From: Eutrophocola sp964601805
GTDB taxonomy: Bacteria; Pseudomonadota; Gammaproteobacteria; Pseudomonadales; Pseudohongiellaceae
Reading direction: 5' to 3'
Assembly: GCA_964601805.1 (NCBI GenBank)
Contig: CAZROW010000110.1
Span: 1 to 6,104 of the forward strand
DNA: 6,104 bases
Of the stretch, positions 1-6,104 are shown piece by piece. The position numbers and the translations under genes are program-made. The notes below the pieces were generated by a model. It had not been told where the DNA came from, did no database searches, and saw nothing but the letters and a program-made list of their open reading frames with translations. Within the stretch, counting starts at the first letter, position 1. Every line of letters starts with the position of its first letter.

Positions 1-2
1 AT

Positions 3-1370
3 TTATACTGTCTCCGGCGTGGGAGTTACCTGCTTGCTTACCGGTGGTATCGGACGGTCAATGACGAAGGCTGCTGCAGAAATCAGCAGCGCGCCGACAC
101 AGAGCACGCCAAAGAATGGCACCGTGCTGCCGTCGCCGATATCCAGCAGGGCACCGCCGAAAGCGCTGGAAGCAATGGCACCGAAGCGCGCCATGAAAAT
201 ACCGAAACCGATACCCACCGCACGGCAGGTCGGTGGATAGGAATGCGTCATGATGGCGTACATGCTGGCGATACTGGCACTGAACAATGCCGCGGCAATG
301 CCAATGAGGACAACCACTGTCAGGCGCTCACCATCATCGGGTACCGCGGAAAGTGATTCCACCGTAAACATCAGCACAATCAACACCACGGCCAGGCTGC
401 CGCTGTAAGTGGCCATGACCCGTTTGGAACCAAATTGCTGTATCACAAGACCGGCCGCGATGGAGGCAAAGATGGAGGTCATGCCGGCAACGGCGACCGC
501 ATAGGAGGCCTCATCGAATTCAAAACCCTTGCCTGTAAGAAGCGTTGTCGTCCAGTTCAGGACACCATAGGCAACCCCTGTAGCCGCCGTGAAAGCCAGG
601 CCAACACCGACATTCAGGCGCAGGTTGCTGCGGTGGAATACGCCGATCGTACCACCGGCCTCGGTATCGGTATCGTGGCCTTCAGGAATAAGATCATGCA
701 CAGCACTGGACACCTTGAGTGCTGCCTTCTTCGCCTCCTCGACCTTGCCACGGGCGAGCAGGAATGTCGGGCTGTCACGTAAAAACACGATAATCGCAAT
801 GACCACCAGGAACGTCAGAATGCCCAGGAAGACAAAGGAACCACGCCAGCCGTAGCTTTCCACCAGTGTAGGGGCCATGGCGGAGACCACGAGTCCCCCT
901 GCCGGTGTACCCACTGAAATCGTGGTGATACCCACCGAGCGCCAGCGATCGGGCAACCACTCACCAAGCATGGTAATGGCCAGCGCATACGCGGCACCAA
1001 AGCCCAGGCCGCTGACCAGGCGCCAGATGGCCATCTGCCAGACATCCCCCGATGTACTGGCGGCGATAGTGCCCAGTGAAAAGACGGTCGCAGCGAGCGC
1101 CAGTGCCCAGCGCCGGCCAACAGCTGGATTATCCCCAAGCCAGCCACCCCCCAGGGAGCCCAGTCCAAAGCCTACCAGGGCGGAACTCATGGCGATGCCA
1201 AAAGTACCCCGTTCAATACCATATTCGTCGATAATAAGTGGCGCCACGATACCCAGCAGCTGGGCATCCATACCATCGGCCACCAGCACAATGGCGCAGA
1301 TGATAAAAGTGATCACGGAAAATGTCCGCAGTGGCTGGCTCGATAAAACTTCTCTGAAAGTGACTGGCAT
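3..1370 (-). CDS. MFS transporter, aromatic acid:H+ symporter (AAHS)-like
   Basis: This is a complete 455-residue inner-membrane protein with about 12 hydrophobic segments and a hydrophilic central loop (about residues 200-250), as expected for the major facilitator superfamily. The first helix carries DGMDAQLLGIVAP (32-44), which closely matches the TM1 signature of AAHS transporters such as PcaK and BenK, where the two acidic residues (here D32 and D35) are needed for proton-coupled uptake. RDSPTFLLARGK (198-209) after TM6 and YPPTCRAVGIGFG (378-390) near TM10-11 are also family-typical. The TM2-3 loop (motif A, GWLGDNPAVGRR, 76-87) has two more residues than usual between D80 and G85. The ATG at 1370 is preceded by a purine-rich AGGGGGA at a good distance, and the TAA stop lies at 3-5. 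It sits 117 nt downstream of the secreted-protein gene on the same strand. Import of an aromatic or other organic acid is inferred; the exact substrate cannot be read from the sequence, and other MFS sugar-acid or metabolite families remain possible. Confidence 0.9.
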   Translation of the reverse strand: MPVTFREVLSSQPLRTFSVITFIICAIVLVADGMDAQLLGIVAPLIIDEYGIERGTFGIAMSSALVGFGLGSLGGGWLGDNPAVGRRWALALAATVFSLGTIAASTSGDVWQMAIWRLVSGLGFGAAYALAITMLGEWLPDRWRSVGITTISVGTPAGGLVVSAMAPTLVESYGWRGSFVFLGILTFLVVIAIIVFLRDSPTFLLARGKVEEAKKAALKVSSAVHDLIPEGHDTDTEAGGTIGVFHRSNLRLNVGVGLAFTAATGVAYGVLNWTTTLLTGKGFEFDEASYAVAVAGMTSIFASIAAGLVIQQFGSKRVMATYSGSLAVVLIVLMFTVESLSAVPDDGERLTVVVLIGIAAALFSASIASMYAIMTHSYPPTCRAVGIGFGIFMARFGAIASSAFGGALLDIGDGSTVPFFGVLCVGALLISAAAFVIDRPIPPVSKQVTPTPETV

Positions 1371-1487
1371 AGGAGTCCCCCTGTTACAACATCACGATTA
1401 TTATTTTAGACAGCGCATGTCATCTGCGCCTGGTTATTATGCTTTTGGATTGCAGAGCATACCTTCCGATGCCCCTGCCTGCCAGAG

Positions 1488-2483
1488 TTATTCAAATTCC
1501 CGGAAAAAACGCTGTGCCAGTTCCAGGTCGCAGTCGGACTGGGTCAGCTGCAAATCCGGTCGATGGCGATATTCGCCTTCTCCGGTCACGGCGGCCGTCA
1601 GGTATTGCGGGTCTTCCAGGACATAAGCGTAGTGCAGCGCCCTGCCCCCATCGGCGAGCGTAAAGCGCTCGACCAGGTGACGCTGGCTGCCTGAAGGCAC
1701 GCCACCGGTTTCCTGGTCGGTGAAATTCGTCGTATCGACCACCAGGGTCTCGCCCTCCCAGCGGCCAATGGAATGCCCTTGCTGGTAACGTTCTGAAATC
1801 GGCGGGTGTCCGCGCCCATCGGTATAGAACAGTCTTTGCGCGCCCAGCCATTCCGAGGTGAAGAGGATATGATCCGTTTTTTCCTCAAACGCCGTGACCA
1901 GCGGATACAGCATTACCATGGGTGCGGCCACCGGCACACACCGGGCCTGACCGGATTCAACCGGCGTAAACCTGGCGCGTATGGCACTGGCCTCGTCATT
2001 CAATGGCCAGGTTCGTAGCGGGCGAACGAAGTTGGTGAAGGATTGTGCCGTGGAAACCCAGGTACTAAAGAGACTATCGGTAGCAGGGTTCGTTTGAGGA
2101 CGACGTATGCCAGCGCCCACCAGGGGAACCACCGACCCATCGGCCTTTGTGATCTCGTAGCCATAGGAAGTTTCCTCGGGAAAACGACGGCTGGGACTGA
2201 CCAGGGCTGTGACTGTTTCCCCGACTACCAGCGACTGTCTGTTAAATCCTCCCACCCGCAGGACATTGGGTGATCCGGCTTCAATTTCCAGGGAGACTGG
2301 ATCGCCCTCGGCATTCTGCGTGGCCAATGTGAGGATGATATGCGGGTTGCCCCAGATGATGTCGGTCAGGGTACCGTTCACCCGCCGCTGGGTCCCCATG
2401 TCAAACTCGGTATTGCCGTGATGGGCCAGCACACTGGTACTGAGCATCGACATGAATGCTATGAAGAGATAAAGAAATCGCAT
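1488..2483 (-). CDS. Secreted protein of unknown function, DUF6152-like N-terminus
   Basis: This 331-residue protein has a clear Sec signal peptide: MR, a hydrophobic core (3-17) and a likely cleavage after VLA (residue 20). The mature protein would start with HHGN. Residues of about 20-120 (HHGNTEFD, a G-T-L-T turn, then WGNPHIIL at 44-51) match the pattern I associate with DUF6152, a small beta-rich exported domain. The C-terminal half (about 150-331) contains GHSIGRWEGETLVVDTTNF (236-254) and RHLVERF (268-274), blocks that recur in a large set of uncharacterised exported proteins of Gammaproteobacteria and Acidobacteria. The two cysteines (C182, C318) could form a periplasmic disulfide. 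No catalytic motif is recognised and no function is proposed. The ATG at 2483 is chosen because it gives a proper signal peptide, although no good Shine-Dalgarno sequence is seen before it; the upstream leader is A/T-rich. The gene is divergent from aguA and is followed on its own strand by the MFS transporter. Confidence 0.88.
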   Translation of the reverse strand: MRFLYLFIAFMSMLSTSVLAHHGNTEFDMGTQRRVNGTLTDIIWGNPHIILTLATQNAEGDPVSLEIEAGSPNVLRVGGFNRQSLVVGETVTALVSPSRRFPEETSYGYEITKADGSVVPLVGAGIRRPQTNPATDSLFSTWVSTAQSFTNFVRPLRTWPLNDEASAIRARFTPVESGQARCVPVAAPMVMLYPLVTAFEEKTDHILFTSEWLGAQRLFYTDGRGHPPISERYQQGHSIGRWEGETLVVDTTNFTDQETGGVPSGSQRHLVERFTLADGGRALHYAYVLEDPQYLTAAVTGEGEYRHRPDLQLTQSDCDLELAQRFFREFE

Positions 2484-2678
2484 CGTGCTGTTTATTTTAT
2501 TACCTGGCGCTTGTCGCCCGGTATGCGCTGTAAACTACACTACTCTACGGATGATTTCACGGGTCTACACCCACTTTGATGCTTTTTCCAGACCGACTCA
2601 GAACGTAAAATTTCTGTGCTTGAACACCCCGTATCCAAAATTTTAAAAAGTAACTGATGCATATTTGTACTCTGCAAT

Positions 2679-2709
2679 GCCGGAGATGGCCCTTTGGGCC
2701 ATTTCCGGC
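2679..2709. repeat. Long hairpin resembling enterobacterial REP/PU element
   Basis: This is a near-perfect inverted repeat: GCCGGA-G-ATGGCCC, a TTT loop, then GGGCCAT-T-TCCGGC. It makes 14 pairs with one G-U wobble. The sequence that follows, CTACAA, is not a T-run, so this is not a classical terminator on the plus strand. The outer arms and the 3' tail (TCCGGCCTACAA) recall the E. coli REP/PU consensus as I remember it (GCCGGAT at one end, ATCCGGCCTACAA at the other), while the inner stem differs. The hairpin is seen directly; the REP assignment is by memory and is uncertain without a genome-wide count. Confidence 0.6.
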
Positions 2710-2753
2710 CTACAACGTCAGCGTCTCCAATTAAAGATTTAGGGACGACTCCA

Positions 2754-2816
2754 TTCGCGGCTAAAGCCGCCTCCTAAAAACAATCGTTACCCGTAGGAAG
2801 CGGCTTTAGCCGCGAA
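2754..2816. repeat. BIME-like pair of inverted Pseudomonas-type REP hairpins
   Basis: Two 23-nt arms (2754-2776 and 2794-2816) are reverse complements with a single mismatch and are separated by 17 nt. Each arm is itself a hairpin: GCGGC-TAAA-GCCGC (2757-2770) and GCGGC-TTTA-GCCGC (2800-2813). The right arm reads GTAGGA followed by GCGGCTTTAGCCGCGAA, the layout of REP elements in Pseudomonas and other gammaproteobacteria: a GTAG-type head, then a GC-rich hairpin ending in GCGAA. Two REPs in opposite orientation make a BIME. Such elements are mobilised in trans by RAYT (TnpA-REP) transposases and may bind gyrase or IHF or stabilise mRNA. No RAYT gene lies in this window. The mismatch (C2771 opposite A2799) and the different heads (TTAGGA versus GTAGGA) suggest the two copies have begun to diverge. 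Confidence 0.82.
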
Positions 2817-2891
2817 GAAACCGCACCGGCTATCCCAAATCGGACTTCTGCCAGCCAGTAACCAAACTGTGCTTAACCAAGCTTGAGTGTT

Positions 2892-2897
2892 TATAAT
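2892..2897 (+). promoter_or_regulatory. Putative -10 box of the aguAB promoter
   Basis: A perfect sigma-70 -10 hexamer, TATAAT, sits at 2892-2897, preceded by TGTT (nearly an extended -10). No good -35 box is found at 16-18 nt spacing. The 8-bp palindrome CAAGCTTG (2878-2885) lies between the -10 box and where a -35 box would be, a possible operator position. Transcription would start near 2904, giving a 5' leader of about 34 nt to the TTG start of aguA. This argues against the in-frame GTG at 2887, which lies upstream of the -10 box. Confidence 0.45.
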
Positions 2898-2937
2898 CGC
2901 ATTTTCAAATTCTCCAATTTCTGTCATTGTATTCACC

Positions 2938-3929
2938 TTGAGCACCTACCATATCCCCGCTGAATGGGAATCCCATCAAGCCCTCTGGACCGCCTGGCCG
3001 TCCCATGCTGACCTGTGGGGAAATGACCTGGGTCCTGCACGCCAGGAAGTAACTGCCATGATCCAGGCCCTGGCCCCCGATGAGCGCATCAAGGTCCTGG
3101 CCTGCGGTGAGGAAGCTTTCGCCACCGCCGACATCGTGCTGGATGATGCCGCCGAGATCATCCTGGCCGATTTCGGGGATATCTGGTTACGCGATACCGG
3201 CCCGATATTCGCGCTTTCCGGTAAAGACTGTATCGCCCTGCGTTTTCGTAACAACGGCTGGGGCGGCAAGTATGTGCTGCCAGGCGATGATGCCGTCGGT
3301 GATCTTGTTGTTTCAGCATCCGGCAGGGAATCGGTACACCACGATTTCATTCTCGAGGGTGGCGCCCTGGAGCACAACGGCGACGGTGTCGTATTAACCA
3401 CCCGCCAGTGCCTGCTCAACCCCAACCGTAATCCCGGCTGGGACCAGGTGGCAGCTGAACAGCATCTGGCAGAGGCTCTGAACTGCAAGCAGGTGATCTG
3501 GCTGGATGAAGGCCTGGTCAACGACCACACCGATGGTCACATCGACAACTTGGCACGCTTCATCAGTGCCGATACCGTGGTCTGCCAGGCCCCCAGTGGT
3601 GATAACGATCCCAATGCCCGCATCCATGATCACATCGCTGCGGAACTGGAAGCGGCGGGACTGCATGTGCACCGCGTACCCTCCCCGGGCCTGGTCACCG
3701 ATGAGGACGGCAAGGCCATGCCTGCATCCCACATGAATTTTATTATTGGCAATGCAACTGTCGTTGTACCGGTATACAACACGCTGTATGGCAAGGACGC
3801 AGTTGAAGCCCTCAAACCCCTCTTTCCCAACCACAAGGTGGTGGGGTTATCATCGCGCCACCTGCTCACCGGCGGCGGCTCGTTTCACTGCATCACCCAG
3901 CAGGAACCTGCCAGCAAAGAAACAGGCCC

Positions 3930-3933
<4 letters not shown>
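2938..3933 (+). CDS. aguA: Agmatine deiminase
   Basis: This cytoplasmic enzyme of the guanidino-group-modifying (pentein) superfamily, PAD_porph family, hydrolyses agmatine to N-carbamoylputrescine and ammonia. Family motifs appear in order, numbered from the TTG start: YHIPAEWESH near the N-terminus, IWLRDTGPIF (with R85, D86), NNGWGGKY, LEGGALEHNGDG, HTDGHID (H197, D199, H201), ASHMNFIIGN, and C-terminal GGGSFHCITQQEP with the nucleophile C318. All expected catalytic residues are present. The reading frame is open back to a GTG at 2887 (348 residues). I prefer the TTG at 2938 (331 residues) because homologues begin just before the PAEWE motif and because a TATAAT box lies at 2892-2897. No Shine-Dalgarno sequence precedes either start. 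The stop overlaps the aguB start by 4 nt (ATGA), which indicates translational coupling. The function is secure from the motifs and from the neighbouring aguB; only the start is uncertain. Confidence 0.95.
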
Positions 3934-4793
<860 letters not shown>

Positions 4794-5030
4794 TCCACAT
4801 TACTGGGCTGTGAATATCAATCAGAAATGCTCCCTGTTGATATCGCATCCCGACACAATATGCTCGTCATTTTGAAAGAACTGGCACTTAACAACCGGCT
4901 CGGCTTTTGGCCGATCAGAGTGGCGATCAATCTGCAGGTCACGCCCCTATCCTGAGCCAAAACAAGGAGAACCCCTTGTTTTTCAGGCTATTTTTGATAC
5001 AAAAAAGTGAACAATTAAAGACTGGCAGGT
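4794..5030. other. Intergenic region downstream of aguB
   Basis: There is no coding ORF I would support in these 237 bases. A promoter-like pair, TTGATA (4837-4842) and TATGCT (4859-4864) with a 16-nt spacer, points rightwards. A small hairpin, TCGGC-TTTTG-GCCGA, sits at 4900-4914 without a T-run. The terminator-like hairpin at 4951-4995 follows. Together these could define a short transcript of about 115 nt, or the pieces could be unrelated. Confidence 0.4.
4951..4995. terminator. Hairpin terminator, possibly bidirectional
   Basis: CCTGA (4951-4955) pairs with TCAGG (4983-4987). After a 3-nt bulge (GCC) on the 5' side, AAAACAAGG (4959-4967) pairs perfectly with CCTTGTTTT (4974-4982) around the loop AGAACC. 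The stem has 14 pairs in total. On the plus strand it is followed by CTATTTTT (4988-4995), and the inner stem itself ends in five Ts. On the minus strand the inner CAAGG/CCTTG stem is followed by TTTT. It lies between convergent aguB and the small ORF at 5031-5312, where a shared terminator is expected. The GC core is short, so its strength is uncertain. Confidence 0.55.
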
Positions 5031-5312
5031 TTAAATCTCATTTTTGAACTTTTCTGTGTGTATAATCGGGCGAGAGGGTAAGGGGTGAAAAATCAATAGA
5101 ATAAAAAACATAAAAGGGCCGATGCCGAAACGGTAACCCGTAATGACATCGACCCAGTGAGTACCACGGGGAGAATCCTGATACTCAATCATTGGAAAAT
5201 TACCTACGCTTTCGAACATGGGTATTTCAATGATAGTCATCACCAGGGGCAATGACGAGAAAAAGGCTACAAAAACTCCCCCCAATAGTACTGAAAAGTT
5301 ATTTTTTGACAT
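5031..5312 (-). CDS. Possible small two-helix membrane protein
   Basis: From the ATG at 5312 this ORF gives 93 residues, beginning MSKNNFSVLLGG, with two hydrophobic stretches long enough to span the membrane (about 6-30 and 62-76). A polar loop between them contains PMIEYQDSPRGTHW (40-53), and a basic tail ends in FKNEI. The frame is open upstream to an ATG at 5369 (112 residues), but the added N-terminus is polar and would push the first helix inward; the shorter start is more natural. No clear Shine-Dalgarno sequence or promoter is seen on the minus strand. I do not recognise a family. The two TM segments and the terminator just past its stop support a real gene; the A/T-rich base composition, unlike its neighbours, and the missing ribosome site argue against it. 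Confidence 0.42.
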   Translation of the reverse strand: MSKNNFSVLLGGVFVAFFSSLPLVMTIIEIPMFESVGNFPMIEYQDSPRGTHWVDVITGYRFGIGPFMFFILLIFHPLPSRPIIHTEKFKNEI

Positions 5313-5328
5313 GAATTGTAATGAATGA

Positions 5329-5401
5329 TCAGGCTGGTTTTTGCCCTGTAGCTGCCTGAAAGGGCACATTCAGGGGCCCGAAATGGTTGTTACTACCTGA
5401 A
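5329..5401. repeat. Cluster of CCTGA/TCAGG pentamers upstream of the regulator
   Basis: Four copies of the pentamer or its complement lie within about 70 bases: TCAGGC (5329-5334), GCCTGA (5354-5359), TTCAGG (5369-5374) and CCTGAA (5396-5401). CCTGAA at 5355-5360 and TTCAGG at 5369-5374 form an inverted repeat with an 8-nt spacer, overlapping a second inverted repeat TGCCCT (5342-5347)/AGGGCA (5361-5366). They lie in the promoter interval of the winged-helix regulator, so binding sites for it or another protein are possible. This is a pattern observation only. Confidence 0.3.
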
Positions 5402-5437
5402 CTGATCGAAAACCTCGAATTACTGGGACAAAGGGGG

Positions 5438-5456
5438 CTTGCACGCCGAATGCAAG
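5438..5456. promoter_or_regulatory. Inverted repeat CTTGCA-N7-TGCAAG just before the regulator start
   Basis: A perfect 6-bp inverted repeat with a 7-nt spacer ends 7 nt before the ATG at 5464, covering the position of the ribosome-binding site (the only purine-rich stretch there is AAGA). It could be an operator for autoregulation at the DNA level, or an RNA hairpin that limits translation. It could also be chance. Confidence 0.3.
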
Positions 5457-5463
5457 AATCAGT

Positions 5464-6104
5464 ATGCGAGAAACAGACAATTCCAGGCACATTCTGGAAT
5501 ACCGATTCCAGGGTTACAGGCTCGACCTGACCACCCACAGTCTCTATGACCCCCAGGGCGAATTGCTGACGCTAAGCAGTCGTGCGCTTGATACCCTCAA
5601 GCTGCTGATCGAAAACCGCGGCAACGCCCTGTCCAAGAATTACCTCATTGAAACCATCTGGCCAGACACCTTTGTCCAGGAAAATAACCTCAACCAGGTC
5701 ATTTCCAGCATTCGCAAGGCACTGGGGGATTCAAAAAATTCCAGTCAGTTCATCAAGACACTGGTCGGCAAGGGCTATTGTTTTGTCGCGGACCTGGAGG
5801 AAATCCGGGCCTCGGACCTGGAAGACACAGCAGCCGAAATAGGCGGTGATGAGTATGACGATCCAGGCCTGGGCTCATCCCATACAACAACCACCCGGGT
5901 TCCCGTGCAGGCAACAAAGCGATCTGCGGCCTATGCATTTGTGCTGGCTTTGCTGGTGCTGGGTGCTTTTACGACTATCGCCTGGTTACAGCCCTTTGGC
6001 AGTGGTCCGGTACTCGAAGACCTTGCCTCGTCTAACCTGGCCGACACCAGTACCGGCTCCGATCAGGTCATTTCCGGTTCCATCGCTGTACTGCCTTTTA
6101 CCAC
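5464..6104 (+). CDS. CadC/ToxR-type winged-helix transmembrane regulator (3' end outside window)
   Basis: The frame is open from the ATG at 5464 to the window edge, giving 213 residues without a stop. Residues of about 12-110 form an OmpR/PhoB-type winged helix (Trans_reg_C): LSSRALDTLKLLIENRGNAL (37-56), a recognition-helix region from WPDTFVQENNLNQ (66-78) to SSIRKALGD (81-89), and the wing, FIKTLVGKGYCFV (96-108). An acidic linker (111-135) is followed by a single hydrophobic helix (about 157-175) preceded by K152 and R153, placing the DNA-binding domain in the cytoplasm. The visible periplasmic part is low-complexity and ends in SGSIAVLPFT (204-213). SIAVLPF typically opens the TolB-like/TPR C-terminal domain of such regulators, so the full protein is probably several hundred residues longer. 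No start codon occurs between this ATG and the in-frame stop at 5398-5400, so the start is firm although its ribosome site is poor. There is no receiver domain: signalling is through the membrane. Ligand and targets are unknown. Confidence 0.9.
   Translation, partial: MRETDNSRHILEYRFQGYRLDLTTHSLYDPQGELLTLSSRALDTLKLLIENRGNALSKNYLIETIWPDTFVQENNLNQVISSIRKALGDSKNSSQFIKTLVGKGYCFVADLEEIRASDLEDTAAEIGGDEYDDPGLGSSHTTTTRVPVQATKRSAAYAFVLALLVLGAFTTIAWLQPFGSGPVLEDLASSNLADTSTGSDQVISGSIAVLPFT

Larger units (their letters stand above)
2484..2937. other. Divergent intergenic region with REP-like palindromes
   Basis: These 454 bases separate the divergent secreted-protein gene and aguA. I see no coding ORF in them on either strand. 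The content is an A/T-rich leader for the minus-strand gene (about 2484-2510), a plain A/T-rich stretch (about 2570-2670), two palindromic elements (2679-2709 and 2754-2816), and a -10-like box at 2892-2897 ahead of aguA. The words CTGTGCTTGAAC (2614-2625) and CTGTGCTTAAC (2867-2877) form an imperfect direct repeat on either side of the palindromes. No convincing -35/-10 pair was found for the minus-strand gene. Confidence 0.7.

Noticed and set aside
1411..1432. Imperfect inverted repeat GCGCA/TGCGC between the secreted-protein and MFS genes
   Set aside because: It has only 5 pairs with a 7-nt loop. A TAAAATAATAAT stretch follows on the minus strand but not a T-run, so a terminator is not supported and a promoter lacks a -35 box.
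877..1626. 249-residue plus-strand ORF across the MFS and secreted-protein genes
   Set aside because: It lies antisense to two genes with clear family motifs, has low-complexity Ser/Pro/Ala-rich composition, and spans their intergenic gap. It is a codon-bias shadow.
2754..2816. Reading the large inverted repeat as a terminator or as IS-element ends
   Set aside because: No T-run follows either side, and there is no transposase or room for one between the arms (17 nt); the REP/BIME layout fits better.
2976..3530. 184-residue minus-strand ORF antisense to aguA
   Set aside because: Biased Ser/Arg/Pro-rich composition typical of a shadow frame; aguA motifs are intact on the other strand.
5306..5311. 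Perfect TTGACA hexamer upstream of the regulator
   Set aside because: No -10-like hexamer is found at 16-18 nt spacing on the plus strand, and it overlaps the start of the small minus-strand ORF; treated as chance.
5329..5538. 69-residue minus-strand ORF over the regulator start
   Set aside because: It overlaps the winged-helix coding sequence in antisense and has no ribosome site or recognisable feature.

Overview
The window looks like a stretch of chromosome from a free-living gammaproteobacterium of moderate GC content. The lineage is inferred from three things: an aguA-aguB putrescine pair, REP/BIME-like palindromes of the kind known from Pseudomonas and enterobacteria, and a CadC/ToxR-type membrane-anchored winged-helix regulator whose C-terminal part begins with the SIAVLPF motif. 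No phage, plasmid, transposase, CRISPR or rRNA/tRNA sequence is visible. I found no clear new biological system; the most interesting parts are the non-coding intervals.

Layout. (1) 3-2483, minus strand: a secreted protein of unknown function with a DUF6152-like N-terminus (1488-2483), followed downstream by an MFS transporter of the aromatic acid:H+ symporter type (3-1370). The 117-nt gap carries no convincing terminator, so they may be cotranscribed. (2) 2484-2937: a divergent intergenic region with two unrelated palindromic elements. One is a long hairpin resembling the enterobacterial REP/PU sequence (2679-2709). The other is a head-to-head pair of Pseudomonas-type REP hairpins (2754-2816). 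A consensus -10 box (TATAAT, 2892-2897) follows. (3) 2938-4793, plus strand: agmatine deiminase (aguA) and N-carbamoylputrescine amidase (aguB), overlapping by 4 nt (ATGA). (4) 4794-5463: mostly non-coding. It holds a hairpin terminator (4951-4995) that can work in both directions, a possible 93-residue two-helix membrane protein on the minus strand (5031-5312), a cluster of CCTGA/TCAGG pentamers, and an inverted repeat just before the next gene. (5) 5464 to the window end: the first 213 residues of the winged-helix, single-TM regulator, cut by the window edge.

How the genes work together. aguA and aguB catalyse consecutive steps, agmatine to N-carbamoylputrescine (releasing NH3) and then to putrescine (releasing CO2 and NH3). 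With arginine decarboxylase, not in this window, they would complete the arginine route to putrescine. The regulator may control its neighbourhood, but nothing in the sequence ties it to the polyamine genes. The transporter and the secreted protein are not obviously related to either.
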